From NCBI RefSeq assembly GCF_907177275.1, contig NZ_CAJSLV010000064.1:34600-98599 (forward strand): DNA of 64,000 bases, given 5' to 3'. The position numbers were made by a program, and so were the translations under genes. The notes beneath the pieces are model-generated. The model did no database searches, was not told the origin of the DNA, and saw nothing but the letters and a program-made list of their open reading frames with translations. Below, in pieces: positions 41,496 to 50,162 of this stretch. Within the stretch, counting starts at the first letter, position 1. Every line of letters begins with the position of its first letter. Source of the stretch: Actinacidiphila cocklensis. GTDB taxonomy: Bacteria > Actinomycetota > Actinomycetes > Streptomycetales > Streptomycetaceae.

Positions 41496-42131
41496 ATGGG
41501 CCTCATCGAAATCGAGCTGTTCGCCACGCTGGACCTCGTCGGGCAGGCGCCCGGCGGTCCCGGGGAGGACGAGGCGGGGGGCTTCCCGTTCGGGGGCTGG
41601 CAGGCGCCCCTGATCGACGAGGTCACCGGGGCGCAGGCCGGCGCCGCGTACGAGGACACCGACGCGCTGCTGCTCGGGCGGCGCACGTACGACCTGTTCG
41701 CCTCCTACTGGCCGCACCAGAAGGGCGGCGAGGACGGCGGGATCGCCGAGATCTTCAACCGCGTCCCGAAGTACGTGGCCTCCCGCGGCACCGCCGACCT
41801 CTCGTGGGCCGGGTCCACGCAGCTCGGCCAGGACCTGGCCGACGAGGTGCGCAAGCTGCGCGAGCGGCACGAGCACGTGAAGGTCGTCGGCAGCCTGGAC
41901 CTGGTGCAGACCCTCCTGCGCGAGAAGCTCTTCGACCGCCTCGACCTGTGGGTCCACCCGGTCATGCTCGGCGTCGGCAAGAAGGTCTTCGACGGCGGCG
42001 AGGTCCCCACGAACCTCACCCTCCTCGCCCCGCCGGCCGCCGGCCCGAACGGCATCGTCTACCTGCGCTACGGCCTGGCCGGCGGCATTCCCGCGACGGG
42101 CGACATGAGCGCCCCGAGCCGCGGCGTCTGA
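41496..42131 (+). CDS. RibD C-terminal/dihydrofolate-reductase-like protein
   Basis: A 211-residue single-domain reductase: IEIELFATLDLVGQAPGGPG, the NADPH-loop segment DALLLGRRTYDLFASYWP, VVGSLDLVQTLLREKLFDRL and HPVMLGVGKKVFDGG are the usual landmarks of the YyaP/YwjB group of DHFR-fold proteins. GGGAG lies 6-7 nt before ATG 41496. The substrate in these small paralogues is normally unknown. Confidence 0.9.
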   Translation: MGLIEIELFATLDLVGQAPGGPGEDEAGGFPFGGWQAPLIDEVTGAQAGAAYEDTDALLLGRRTYDLFASYWPHQKGGEDGGIAEIFNRVPKYVASRGTADLSWAGSTQLGQDLADEVRKLRERHEHVKVVGSLDLVQTLLREKLFDRLDLWVHPVMLGVGKKVFDGGEVPTNLTLLAPPAAGPNGIVYLRYGLAGGIPATGDMSAPSRGV

Positions 42132-42229
42132 AGTCCCGCCGCCACGCGTGGTGCTGATGTGACGGCTCCGCATGTTCGGCGCGTCCTCATAGGGGCGGAC
42201 AGCCCCAAGATCGGGAACGGAGACCGAAC

Positions 42230-43366
42230 ATGACGATTGCCGGACGCGGGCGCCTCATCAAGGCGACCCTCGCAATGGCAGCCTTCCTCGGGGCGTCACT
42301 CGCGCAGACGGGCGGCGCCGCAGCGGCCGGAGGCAGGTGGGTCGCGGAGCCGGTGCCGTACCCCCAGGGCTACCTCGCGGACATCACGCACCTGGACGCC
42401 CACACCACCTGGGCCGTCGGCAGCCGGGAGAGCACCGTCGACCCGTACCACCCGGTGCTGGTCGGCAAGGACGACCGCGACGGGCAGGGGTGGAAGGTCA
42501 TCCCCACCCCGGACGACGGCCAGGACCACACCTGGTACCGGAACCTCGACGCCTCCTCGACGCGGGACGTGTGGGCGGTGGGCGGCGCCCTGTCCGGCAC
42601 CTCCGTCCCCGCGGTCCACTGGGACGGCAGCACGTGGCGTTCCGCGGACATCCCCGTACCGGAGAACAGCAACGTGGACATGCGCGTCGCCACCGTCTCC
42701 CCCACCGACGCGTGGGCCGCCGGCTGGTACAGCGACCCGGACACGCAGATCAGCTCACCGCTGCTGCGGCACTGGGACGGCACCGCCTGGAACGCCGTGC
42801 CGGTCCCTGCGGACGCCGACGTCATGAACCTCATGGCGATCGAGGCCACGCCCGCGCACGACGTGTGGGTCACCGGCTTCTCCGACACCGACCAGCCGCG
42901 CGCCCTCCACTACGACGGGACGGGCTGGACGCCGGCCGCGATCCCCTTCACCGGCGTCAACGGGGAGCTGTACGACATCGCCGCGAACGGGCCTGGCGAC
43001 GTGTACGCGGTCGGCCGGACGCTGCTCGACGAGAAGGACTGGGGCCACTCCCTGGTCATGCACTACGACGGCACCGCCTGGCACCAGGTCGCGGCACCGG
43101 CCAAGGCCGGGCAGCTGATATCCCTGGCGAGGACCGCCGACGGCGGCATCGTGGCCGTCGGACAGGACGTGGACCGCACCGAGTCGATCGTGCTCAAGAG
43201 CACGACGGCGGGACTGTCGATGCGCGCCCTGCCGTCCGTCAACGGCGTGGCGCCCTACGTGGACGGCGTCGACGCGACCGCCCGCGGCACGGTCACCGTG
43301 ATCGGCATGGCGGGCGACACTGCGGGCGACCCGCCCGCTCCCCTGGCGCTCACCGGATCGCTCTGA
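42230..43366 (+). CDS. Secreted beta-propeller-like repeat protein
   Basis: 378 residues. A signal peptide (LIKATLAMAAFLGASLAQ) precedes some six repeats of the type DVWAVGGALSGTSVPAVHWD followed by G-W/W-R (SPTDAWAAGWY, AHDVWVTGFSD, GPGDVYAVGRT). These blades resemble Kelch/photosystem-II-assembly-like propellers found in secreted actinobacterial proteins. There is no catalytic motif. GGAG lies shortly before ATG 42230 and a strong hairpin follows the stop. Confidence 0.82.
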   Translation: MTIAGRGRLIKATLAMAAFLGASLAQTGGAAAAGGRWVAEPVPYPQGYLADITHLDAHTTWAVGSRESTVDPYHPVLVGKDDRDGQGWKVIPTPDDGQDHTWYRNLDASSTRDVWAVGGALSGTSVPAVHWDGSTWRSADIPVPENSNVDMRVATVSPTDAWAAGWYSDPDTQISSPLLRHWDGTAWNAVPVPADADVMNLMAIEATPAHDVWVTGFSDTDQPRALHYDGTGWTPAAIPFTGVNGELYDIAANGPGDVYAVGRTLLDEKDWGHSLVMHYDGTAWHQVAAPAKAGQLISLARTADGGIVAVGQDVDRTESIVLKSTTAGLSMRALPSVNGVAPYVDGVDATARGTVTVIGMAGDTAGDPPAPLALTGSL

Positions 43367-43389
43367 CCGCCCGTACGCGACAAGGACCA

Positions 43390-43421
43390 GGGGGGCGCGG
43401 CACACGGGGGTCGCGCCCCCC
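43390..43421 (+). terminator. Terminator hairpin after the propeller gene
   Basis: A perfect 10-bp stem, GGGGGGCGCG (43390-43399) with CGCGCCCCCC (43412-43421), and a 12-nt loop lie 23 bp after the stop. The next 200 bp up to the convergent DinB gene hold no gene. Confidence 0.75.
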
Positions 43422-43625
43422 GCCCCGACGTGAACGCGACGCGCTGTCCCCCGGAGGAGGAACGGTCCGTAAGGCGACGACGGATGACGCCACCTCATGG
43501 GCGGGGACAGAGCCTGGTCTTCGGCCAGGCCTTACCGCCGGTGCCCTGCCGGGCGGAAGCCCCGGGCGGCGGCCACTAGTGCCCGGCCACGCGCTGGTGC
43601 CCGGCAGGGCGGACGCCCCGCCGGG

Positions 43626-44129
43626 TCAGTCGCCGGTCGTGCCGTCGGCCAGCTCGCGGAGGATGTCGAGGTGGCCGTTGTGGCGGGCGGTCTCCTCGAT
43701 CAGGTGCAGCAGGATCCAGCGCAGGTTCATCCGGCGGCCGTCGCGGATCGGGCGCTCGGCGAGGTCGTCGAGGGAGTGCGCGGCGACCGTCTCGCGGTGC
43801 CGGGCGGCGTCGGCGGCGTAGTCGGCGAGCAGCTCGTCCAGCGGGATCTCGGCGCCGACCCGCATCTCCCGGTCGGGGTCCTCGTCGGTCCACGGCCCCT
43901 TGTCCTCGCCGCCGAGGAAGATCACGTCGAACCACCAGTGCTCCACCCACCGCAGGTGGCTGATCAGCCCGCCCAGCGTCATCAGCGGGGAGCCGGGCAG
44001 CTGCACCTTGCCCGCGTCCTGCGCGGCGACCCCCTCGCACTTCATCACCGCGGTGTCGCGTACGTAGTCGAGGAAGGTGACCAGCGACGCGCGCTCGTCC
44101 CCGCTGGGCGGTACATCGGTTCGTGTCAT
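43626..44129 (-). CDS. DinB-family (DUF664) protein
   Basis: A 167-residue four-helix bundle: LVTFLDYVRDTAVMKCEGVA, GGLISHLRWVEHWWFDVIFL with the first metal-binding His, and WILLHLIEETARHNGHLDIL with the closing His pair. Members bind a divalent metal and many act as mycothiol-dependent thiol transferases in actinobacteria. It is divergent from an HxlR-type regulator over 161 bp, a plausible regulator/enzyme pair. Confidence 0.9.
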   Translation of the reverse strand: MTRTDVPPSGDERASLVTFLDYVRDTAVMKCEGVAAQDAGKVQLPGSPLMTLGGLISHLRWVEHWWFDVIFLGGEDKGPWTDEDPDREMRVGAEIPLDELLADYAADAARHRETVAAHSLDDLAERPIRDGRRMNLRWILLHLIEETARHNGHLDILRELADGTTGD

Positions 44130-44207
44130 GAGGACGCATGCTCTTCGATCGGCCGCCCGTTGTCGAACGCATAACGGGGACCGCCGCACACCAGGGCTCC
44201 TGAAAAG

Positions 44208-44218
44208 CTAGCGGCTAG
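44208..44218. promoter_or_regulatory. CTAGC-G-GCTAG palindrome between DinB and HxlR genes
   Basis: A perfect 5-bp inverted repeat with one central base lies midway between the divergent starts (44129 and 44291), near TTGGTTCATAAGC. CTAG-containing palindromes are rare in this DNA, so it is a reasonable operator candidate. Confidence 0.4.
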
Positions 44219-44290
44219 TCTTGGTTCATAAGCTGTTGTCACCGGTTGTCGCAGCTGCACAGCTCTCCTCGCCCGCGGGAGGCGGTCGCC

Positions 44291-44974
44291 ATGAGGCCGA
44301 AGCGCACATACGGCGACGGATGCGGCATCGCCCGCGCCCTGGATCTGGTCGGGGAGCGGTGGGCGCTGCTCGTGGTGCGGGAGCTGGTGCTCGGGCCGAA
44401 ACGCTTCACCGGCTTGCACGCAGGACTGCCGGGGGTGAGCCCGAACGTGCTGGCGCAGCGGCTGCGGGAGCTGGAGGCCGCAGGGGTGCTGCGGCGGCGC
44501 ACCCTGGGGCCGCCCGCCGGGGCAAGGGTGTATGAACTCACCGAGTGGGGCCAGGAGTTGGAGCCGCTGCTGGTCGGACTCGACCGCTGGGGCGGGCGCA
44601 CCCCCGAGCCGACCGCCGACCCGTACCGCAGTGCCGACTCGCTGATGCTCTGGCTGTGCTCGCGCTACGCCCCCGCCGCGGACGTCCCCCGGCTCTCCGT
44701 GGTCCTGGCGGTGCGGATCGGGGACGACCGCTTCACGGTGACGGTGGGCGAGGGCGCGCTCACCGTGGGGCGCGGGGTGCCCGAGCGGCCCGACGCCACC
44801 CTCGCGGGTGACCTGGTCACGTTGACGGACGTGCTCCAGGGGCGCCGCCCGATCATCGCGGCCGCGCAGCGCGGCGAGCTGGCGGCCGGCGGCGACGTGG
44901 CGGCGGTGGACCGGCTGGTGGACGTGCTGATCAGCTCCCGGCCCTCGGTGGCGGGGGCCGCGGTCCCGGCGTAA
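44291..44974 (+). CDS. HxlR-type regulator with SCP2-like C-terminal domain
   Basis: 227 residues. The winged helix (CGIARALDLVGERWALLVVR, RFTGLHAGLPGVSPNVLAQR, LRELEAAGVLRRRTLGPP) is followed by a lipid-carrier-like domain (VVLAVRIGDDRFTVTVGEG, RPDATLAGDLVTLTDVLQGR). This two-domain layout is common in actinobacterial HxlR proteins and suggests sensing of a hydrophobic ligand. GGGAGG lies 8 nt before ATG 44291. Likely controls the divergent DinB gene. Confidence 0.9.
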   Translation: MRPKRTYGDGCGIARALDLVGERWALLVVRELVLGPKRFTGLHAGLPGVSPNVLAQRLRELEAAGVLRRRTLGPPAGARVYELTEWGQELEPLLVGLDRWGGRTPEPTADPYRSADSLMLWLCSRYAPAADVPRLSVVLAVRIGDDRFTVTVGEGALTVGRGVPERPDATLAGDLVTLTDVLQGRRPIIAAAQRGELAAGGDVAAVDRLVDVLISSRPSVAGAAVPA

Positions 44975-45072
44975 CCCACCCCTTCGGTCCGCGGCGCGCG
45001 CATGGCAGCATCTGACCGAACGCACGGCCGACGACCGGCCGGCCCCGGGGACCACCAGAGACGAGACGCGCC

Positions 45073-46317
45073 ATGCCGCTGCAGATCAGGGCCTTCGACG
45101 CCGGGCATCCCTCCGACCTGCTCGACCTCGAATGGCATCTGCCGCTGGAACAGTGGTCGGACGAGTCCCTGGTCGCGCTGCCGCGCGGCATCTCGCGCCA
45201 CGTGGTGCGCTTCGCGCGGGCCGGCGACGAGGTGGTCGCGATCAAGGAGGTCAGCGAGTGGGCGGCGGTCCGCGAGTACGGCCTGCTGCGGGACCTGGAC
45301 CGGCTCGGGATACCCGGCGTCGACCCGATCGCGGTGGTCACCGGACGGGTCGACGCGGACGGCAAGGAGCTGGAGCCCGCGCTGGTGACCCGGCACCTGA
45401 ACGGCTCGCTGCCGTACCGCTCGATGTTCGAGACGACGATGCGGCCAGGCACGGTCAACCGGCTGCTCGACGCCCTCGCGGTGCTGCTGGTGCGCCTGCA
45501 CCTGGTGGGCTTCGCGTGGGGTGACTGCTCGCTGTCCAACACCCTCTTCCGGCGCGACGCCGGCGCCTACGCCGCCTACCTGGTGGACGCAGAGACCGGG
45601 CAGATCCAGCCCGAACTGAGCGCCGGGCAGCGGGACTACGACATCGAGCTCGCCCGGGTGAACATCGCGGGCGAGCTGATGGACCTGGAGGCGGGCGGCT
45701 CGCTGCACCCCTCCGTGGACCCGGTGACCTTCGCCGAGGCGATCTGCTCGCGCTACAACGACCTGTGGCACGAGCTGACCCGCGAGTCGGTCTACCCGGC
45801 GGACAAGCGGCACTACATCGACCGGCGCATCCGCCGCCTGAACGAGCTCGGCTTCGACGTCGCCGAGATGCAGATCCAGCGCTCGCCGGCCGGCGACAGC
45901 GTCACCTTCCTGCCGAAGGTGGTGGACGCCGGGCACCACCAGCGCCAGCTGCTGCGGCTGACCGGCATGGACACCGAGGAGAACCAGGCCCGCTCCCTGC
46001 TCAACGACCTGGACTCCTGGATGACCACCCAGGACGACTACGCGCCGGGCGACCCGATGGGCCTGGGAGCCCGCCCCGAGGTGCTCGCGCACCGCTGGGT
46101 GCGGCAGGTCTTCCGGCCCACGGTGCGGCTGATCCCGGCCGACCTGCGGCGCAGCATGGAGCCGGCGCAGGTCTACCACGAGATTCTCGAACACCGCTGG
46201 TACCTGTCGGAGGCCGCAGGGCACGACGTCGGCCTCGACGAGGCGGTGGCCGACTACCTCTCCGACGTCCTGCCGCACATACCCGACCCGAACGCGCTGG
46301 TGGACGAGCCGGAGTGA
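45073..46317 (+). CDS. DUF4032 protein with kinase-like N-terminal domain
   Basis: 414 residues. The N-terminal half is lipopolysaccharide-kinase-like: AIKEVSEWAAVREYGLLRDL supplies the Lys and Glu, FAWGDCSLSNTLF replaces the HxD catalytic loop with Asp and Asn retained, and YLVDAETGQI supplies the metal-binding Asp. The C-terminal half is the DUF4032 region (ENQARSLLNDLDSWMTTQDD, HRWVRQVFRPTVRLI). Biological substrate unknown. It ends 10 bp before the convergent oxidoreductase. Confidence 0.88.
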   Translation: MPLQIRAFDAGHPSDLLDLEWHLPLEQWSDESLVALPRGISRHVVRFARAGDEVVAIKEVSEWAAVREYGLLRDLDRLGIPGVDPIAVVTGRVDADGKELEPALVTRHLNGSLPYRSMFETTMRPGTVNRLLDALAVLLVRLHLVGFAWGDCSLSNTLFRRDAGAYAAYLVDAETGQIQPELSAGQRDYDIELARVNIAGELMDLEAGGSLHPSVDPVTFAEAICSRYNDLWHELTRESVYPADKRHYIDRRIRRLNELGFDVAEMQIQRSPAGDSVTFLPKVVDAGHHQRQLLRLTGMDTEENQARSLLNDLDSWMTTQDDYAPGDPMGLGARPEVLAHRWVRQVFRPTVRLIPADLRRSMEPAQVYHEILEHRWYLSEAAGHDVGLDEAVADYLSDVLPHIPDPNALVDEPE

Positions 46318-46327
46318 CCCCGGCGCC

Positions 46328-47560
46328 TCAGGTCAGCCGCAGCGCCGCCTCGCGTACGGCCAGCGCGTCGGCACGCACCTCGCGCAGTCCTGGCAGCGGC
46401 CAGATGCCGGGCCGCGGCGCCGGGCGCGGACCCGGGTTCGGAATCCAGGACACGCTGCGGGTCCAGGCCCGCAGCTGCTCGCGGAAGCCGATCCTGGCCG
46501 GCCCCGCCTGGTGGGTGCGCCGGGTGGCCATACCGGTGCCGGCGTCCCACGTGTCGATGTGCAGGGTCGCGCCCTCGTCGCGGGCGTAGGGCGAGGGCAG
46601 GGTGAGCGTCGCGACCGAGTCGGTGCCGGTGAACTCCAGCGTCTCGCGGTAGCGGCGGTGCGCGGGCACCCGCAGGTGGCTGACCTCCACGACCAGGTCG
46701 TCGTCCGGCCGCCAGCGGCAGCTGACGGCGCTGCCCCCGGCCCACTGCATGCTGTGCTCCAGGCTGCCGTGCAGCGCGCGTCCCGTACCGTCGAGCGCCG
46801 CGTGCACGATGTTGACCTGGTGGATGAGCGAGCCGCCGAGCCCGCGGGCGTAGACGTCGCGCTGGAGCGCCGAGGCGCCGGGGCCGAGCGCGCGGGCCAG
46901 CGCGGCCTCGGCGGGCGGCGGCTGCGGGCCGACGGGCGGCGCCGGGTACGGCACCAGGTGGTCGACCAGGTGCGGGGCGTTCGGGTCGTGGATGTCCACC
47001 GCGATCCTGCGGGCGGTGTCCGCGTGCTCCCGGCAGTGCTCGATGAACAGCTGCACCACCGGGTCGTGCCGCTTCATGTACCCGGCGGTGACGGGGACGC
47101 CGGTACGCACCTCGGCCGCGATCAGCTCGTCGATCTCGGCCGGGTCCAGGCTGACCGGCTTCTCGCACAGCACCGGCAGCCCGGCGTCCAGGCAGCCCAG
47201 CACGGCCTCCCGGTGGGTCCACCACGGGGACAGCACGAGCGCGGCCGTCGCCCCGGCCCACACCGACTCCTCCGGCGTGCCGCACACCGCGGTCCGGGGA
47301 AATCCGGCCATCAGTGCCGCGCGGTGCGCGGGATCCGGGTCGATCACGGCGACGGGCCTGATCAAGTGGGGCAGGTCGCGGATCTCCCGCAGGTGCGCGG
47401 CGTGCGCGACCTTGCCCGCACCGATGACCACGACCCTTACCGGCGCGGGGGTGGACTCCGGCTCGTCCGCAGAGCCGGAGGCACCCTCCGGCCACGGGTT
47501 CTCCGCTGCGGTGAGGGTGTCCGGCACCCCCGGCTGCCCCTGCTGCCCCGCCTGACGCAT
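46328..47560 (-). CDS. Gfo/Idh/MocA-family oxidoreductase
   Basis: 410 residues. After an unconserved N-terminal tail of about 40 residues comes the Rossmann motif VRVVVIGAGKVAHAAHLREI and the family motif VLCEKPVSLDPAEIDEL with the catalytic EKP Lys; GYMKRHDPVVQLF and GLGGSLIHQVNIVHAAL supply the active-site His region. These enzymes oxidise or reduce sugars and cyclitols. AAAGGA lies 8 nt before ATG 47560; ATG 47569 is the longer alternative. It is divergent from the LuxR-type regulator. Confidence 0.88.
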   Translation of the reverse strand: MRQAGQQGQPGVPDTLTAAENPWPEGASGSADEPESTPAPVRVVVIGAGKVAHAAHLREIRDLPHLIRPVAVIDPDPAHRAALMAGFPRTAVCGTPEESVWAGATAALVLSPWWTHREAVLGCLDAGLPVLCEKPVSLDPAEIDELIAAEVRTGVPVTAGYMKRHDPVVQLFIEHCREHADTARRIAVDIHDPNAPHLVDHLVPYPAPPVGPQPPPAEAALARALGPGASALQRDVYARGLGGSLIHQVNIVHAALDGTGRALHGSLEHSMQWAGGSAVSCRWRPDDDLVVEVSHLRVPAHRRYRETLEFTGTDSVATLTLPSPYARDEGATLHIDTWDAGTGMATRRTHQAGPARIGFREQLRAWTRSVSWIPNPGPRPAPRPGIWPLPGLREVRADALAVREAALRLT

Positions 47561-47752
47561 CGTGCTCATCCTTTCGGCGTTCGGGGTTCGTTCCTACCAG
47601 GAAACGTGGCGCGACCGCGACGCCGGGGTGTCCGAACCGTGATCTCCCCCATGGCGTGAGGGCCATCCATTGCTAGAGTCGGTATAGCGTGCGGTTGCCA
47701 CCTTGCAGGCACCTGCACGTTTCGGCGCACCCGGCGACGAAAGAGGGAATCC

Positions 47753-48760
47753 GTGGCCAATTCGGTGAGGGGCGGTGGGCCGAATGCGGCCGACATCGGG
47801 CTCGCCCTTTATCAGACGCTGCGCACCAATGGCTCCTCCGTCCCGGCGAAGGCCGCGGCAGCGATCGGGCTGACCGAGGCAGAGGCCGAGGCGGGCTGGC
47901 GGGAGCTGGAGGAGCTGGGGCTGATCCGCCCCGGCGACACCGGTGACGTGGTGGACCCGGTCGAACCGGACACCGCCCTGATCGAGCTGCTGGCCCGCCA
48001 GCGGGCCTCGCTACGGCGCCAGCGCGACGAGCTGACCTCGATGGTCACGGCCGCCGAGTCGCTGATGGAGCGGTACCGCCCGGCGGTGATGCGGGAGAAC
48101 GCCGAGATCGAGGTCGAGCTGGTCACCAAGGACCACCGGCGGCGGCAGTTCCTGCGCGACTTCGACGCGACGATCACCGAGTCGGCGAGCTGGATGCACC
48201 CGGGGCCGCTGCCCTCCAGCGAGGTCCTGGCCGGCTCGCTCACCGCGGACAACGCGCTCATAGCCCGCGGCATAAAGGTACGCGCCATTTATGGCCAGAG
48301 CATTAATTCCGCACCCAGGCAGCGTAAATATCTCTCCGATCTCACTGCCGCGGGAGTGGAGGTCCGATTGGCGCCGCAGGTGCCTTTCGATCTTCTGATG
48401 GCTGATACACACAGTGCGCTGGTACTAGCGAATCCGGAAGACCCCTCAGGCCCCGCAGTCGTCGTCAGAGGACCGGCTCTCGTGCGTTCGTACGTGGCAA
48501 TGTACGAGGATTGCTGGCTGCGCTCGGTCCCCTACACAGCGAACGCGGCGAACGGCCTCGACCCGGACAACGAGCTGACGGAACAGCACCGCACGACGAT
48601 GCGACTGCTGGCCAACGGCTTGACGGACGAGCGGATCGCCCGAAAACTCGGGGTGTCACTGAGGACGGTGAGTCGCCTGGTTTCCGAGATCATGAGGTAT
48701 CTTGAGGCTGAGAGCCGATTCCAGGCAGGGGTGCTTGCGGCAGCGCACGGGTTGATCTGA
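47753..48760 (+). CDS. LuxR-type regulator with TrmB-like N-terminus and PLD-like middle domain
   Basis: 335 residues. An N-terminal winged-helix region (ADIGLALYQTLRTNG, EAEAGWRELEELGLIRP) and coiled segment (LARQRASLRRQRDELTSMV) precede a phospholipase-D-like sensory fold (IARGIKVRAIYGQSI, GVEVRLAPQVPFDLLMAD). A C-terminal LuxR HTH follows (RTTMRLLANGLTDERIARKL, GVSLRTVSRLVSEIMRYL). GTG 47753 has GAGGGA 4 nt upstream. A hairpin follows, then the GWFP-repeat gene on the same strand; regulators of this type often sit beside peptide or natural-product genes, so regulation of its neighbour is plausible but unproven. Confidence 0.88.
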   Translation: MANSVRGGGPNAADIGLALYQTLRTNGSSVPAKAAAAIGLTEAEAEAGWRELEELGLIRPGDTGDVVDPVEPDTALIELLARQRASLRRQRDELTSMVTAAESLMERYRPAVMRENAEIEVELVTKDHRRRQFLRDFDATITESASWMHPGPLPSSEVLAGSLTADNALIARGIKVRAIYGQSINSAPRQRKYLSDLTAAGVEVRLAPQVPFDLLMADTHSALVLANPEDPSGPAVVVRGPALVRSYVAMYEDCWLRSVPYTANAANGLDPDNELTEQHRTTMRLLANGLTDERIARKLGVSLRTVSRLVSEIMRYLEAESRFQAGVLAAAHGLI

Positions 48761-48800
48761 AGACGATCACACCGGCGCATTCACGCCATGGCAGAGATAC

Positions 48801-48832
48801 GCACAAGCGGAACCTGGCTTCCGCCTGTGTGC
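48801..48832 (+). terminator. Hairpin after the LuxR-type regulator
   Basis: GCACA-A-GCGGAA (48801-48812) pairs with TTCCGC (48819-48824) and TGTGC (48828-48832), followed by ATTTG. It separates the regulator from the GWFP gene. Confidence 0.6.
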
Positions 48833-48913
48833 ATTTGCCATCATTGGGAAAGTTACGTGTCGCCACACCACCATAGTGAGCACCCACTTCTCTCTGCCCA
48901 CCTAAGGATTATG

Positions 48914-49429
48914 ATGTCGCGGATCCGGCGTTCGACCCATGTCTCCGCTGTTGCAGCACTGGTGCTCGTTCTGTCGTCGGCCGCCGGCACTGCCGTTGCC
49001 GCCGAGACTGCTTCTTCCTCCCCCGCCCCGGCCCCGGTCTCCTCGACCGACACCGTCACCCCTGACGGATGGTTCCCCGAGGTTGCTTCCGCGGGCTGGT
49101 TCCCGGACTCCACCACGCCGGTCTCCCCCGACGGCTGGTTCCCGGAGGCGACTCCCGCCGGCTGGTTCCCGGACTCCACCACGCCGGTCTCCCCCGACGG
49201 CTGGTTCCCGGGGGCGACTCCCGCCGGCTGGTTCCCGCAGACCGCTCCCGAGGTTGCTCCCGCGGGCTGGTTCCCGGGGGCGACTCCCGCCGGCTGGTTC
49301 CCGCAGACCGCTCCCGAGGTTGCTCCCGCCGGATGGTTCCCGCAGTCCACCCCCGCGGCCGCTCCCGCCGGGTGGTTCCCGCAGACCGCCGCCCCGGCCG
49401 GCTGGTTCCCCACCGCCGTCGAGGTATAG
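48914..49429 (+). CDS. Secreted protein with eleven GWFP repeats
   Basis: 171 residues. A signal peptide (VSAVAALVLVLSSAAG, cleavage near AVAAE) and a Ser/Pro/Ala linker are followed to the end by repeats built on GWFP: eleven copies separated by 5 to 9 residues, alternately DGWFP and AGWFP, with spacers such as EATP, DSTTPVSP and QTAPEVAP. The DNA shows 66-bp (22-residue) super-repeats. ATG 48914 has AAGGA 5 nt upstream. There is no Cys, no known domain and no cell-wall anchor motif. A 17-bp perfect terminator stem follows. I recognise no family; it could be a surface/matrix polypeptide or a multi-core peptide precursor cut between repeats. Confidence 0.85.
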   Translation: MSRIRRSTHVSAVAALVLVLSSAAGTAVAAETASSSPAPAPVSSTDTVTPDGWFPEVASAGWFPDSTTPVSPDGWFPEATPAGWFPDSTTPVSPDGWFPGATPAGWFPQTAPEVAPAGWFPGATPAGWFPQTAPEVAPAGWFPQSTPAAAPAGWFPQTAAPAGWFPTAVEV

Positions 49430-49442
49430 CGCACGCAGCCGA

Positions 49443-49486
49443 AAGCACCGTGCGGTCCGTGATGATTCGCGGACCGCACGGTGCTT
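49443..49486 (+). terminator. Strong intrinsic terminator after the GWFP gene
   Basis: A perfect 17-bp stem (49443-49459 with 49470-49486, core CACCGTGCGGTCCG) and a 10-nt loop are followed by CTTGCATTTTT. It is the most canonical terminator in the window and marks the GWFP gene as a single unit. Confidence 0.92.
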
Positions 49487-49540
49487 CTTGCATTTTTCGT
49501 GGGGGGAACCTCGGGGCGGACGGCCCGGTCGGAGCTCGGG

Positions 49541-50002
49541 TCAGGACCCGACCGAGACCGCCATCGCCATCAGGGCGTGGTGCGGCCTGGCGACGGTCAG
49601 TGCGTGCTGCAGGACGGTGTCGATATCGGTGGCCGCGTCGTCGGCTGCCGGGTGAACGGCGAGCCAGCCGAGGTGGCGGCGCAAGAAGGCCGCGAGGGCC
49701 GGCACCGTCCGCAGGGGGAGGCGGACGGTGCGGCCCTCGACTATCAGATCGGCCCAGGAGGCCAAGGTGTCCCGAATAGCTGCGCGCGCCTCGACTGCCG
49801 ACCCGTTCAGGGGGATGCCGGGCCGGTCAGTGCCGGACAGTCTGTCGCCGGGGTCCTGCGCTGCTACGAGTACAACCTCCAACTCGCCGTATACCCGGGG
49901 AAGCAAGGCGAGCTGCCGATCCAACCGCTCCTGGCAGGGCAGGCAGAGCGCAGGATCCGTCTCGACACACAGGTGGCCGGTCCGGAATTCGTAGTCCTGC
50001 AC
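49541..50002 (-). CDS. Hypothetical Cys-motif protein, possibly C-terminally shortened
   Basis: 153 residues. HLCVETDPALCLPCQERLDR near the N-terminus carries a CxxC, then LLPRVYGELEVVLV, AAIRDTLASWADLIVEGR and FLRRHLGWLAVHPAADDAAT. I know the arrangement from Streptomyces proteins of unknown function that usually continue with a Cys-rich zinc-ribbon C-terminus; here the frame stops at MAVSVGS soon after the AADD segment. GTG 50002 has AAGGGA 8 nt upstream; GTG 50008 is the alternative. Function unknown. Confidence 0.65.
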   Translation of the reverse strand: MQDYEFRTGHLCVETDPALCLPCQERLDRQLALLPRVYGELEVVLVAAQDPGDRLSGTDRPGIPLNGSAVEARAAIRDTLASWADLIVEGRTVRLPLRTVPALAAFLRRHLGWLAVHPAADDAATDIDTVLQHALTVARPHHALMAMAVSVGS

Positions 50003-50162
50003 TTCCACTGTCCCTTCTCGTCGCCGGGGCGGTGGTTAAAGACTTCCAGCAGGGCAGCTTCCGGACAATGTCCGCCGACCGGCCGGATTCTGCCATGGCG
50101 CATACGCGCATCTAGGCACCTCCGTCCCAGGTCAGACCGGGAGTGCCACCCCGGGGAGTGGG

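Noticed and set aside
49056..49493. Minus-strand frame with GNQPAG-type repeats
   Set aside because: It mirrors the GWFP repeats in the antisense direction, has no signal peptide or ribosome site, and runs through the terminator.
49541..50002. Immunity or cognate partner for the GWFP protein
   Set aside because: It is on the opposite strand beyond a strong terminator, with no sequence hint of interaction.
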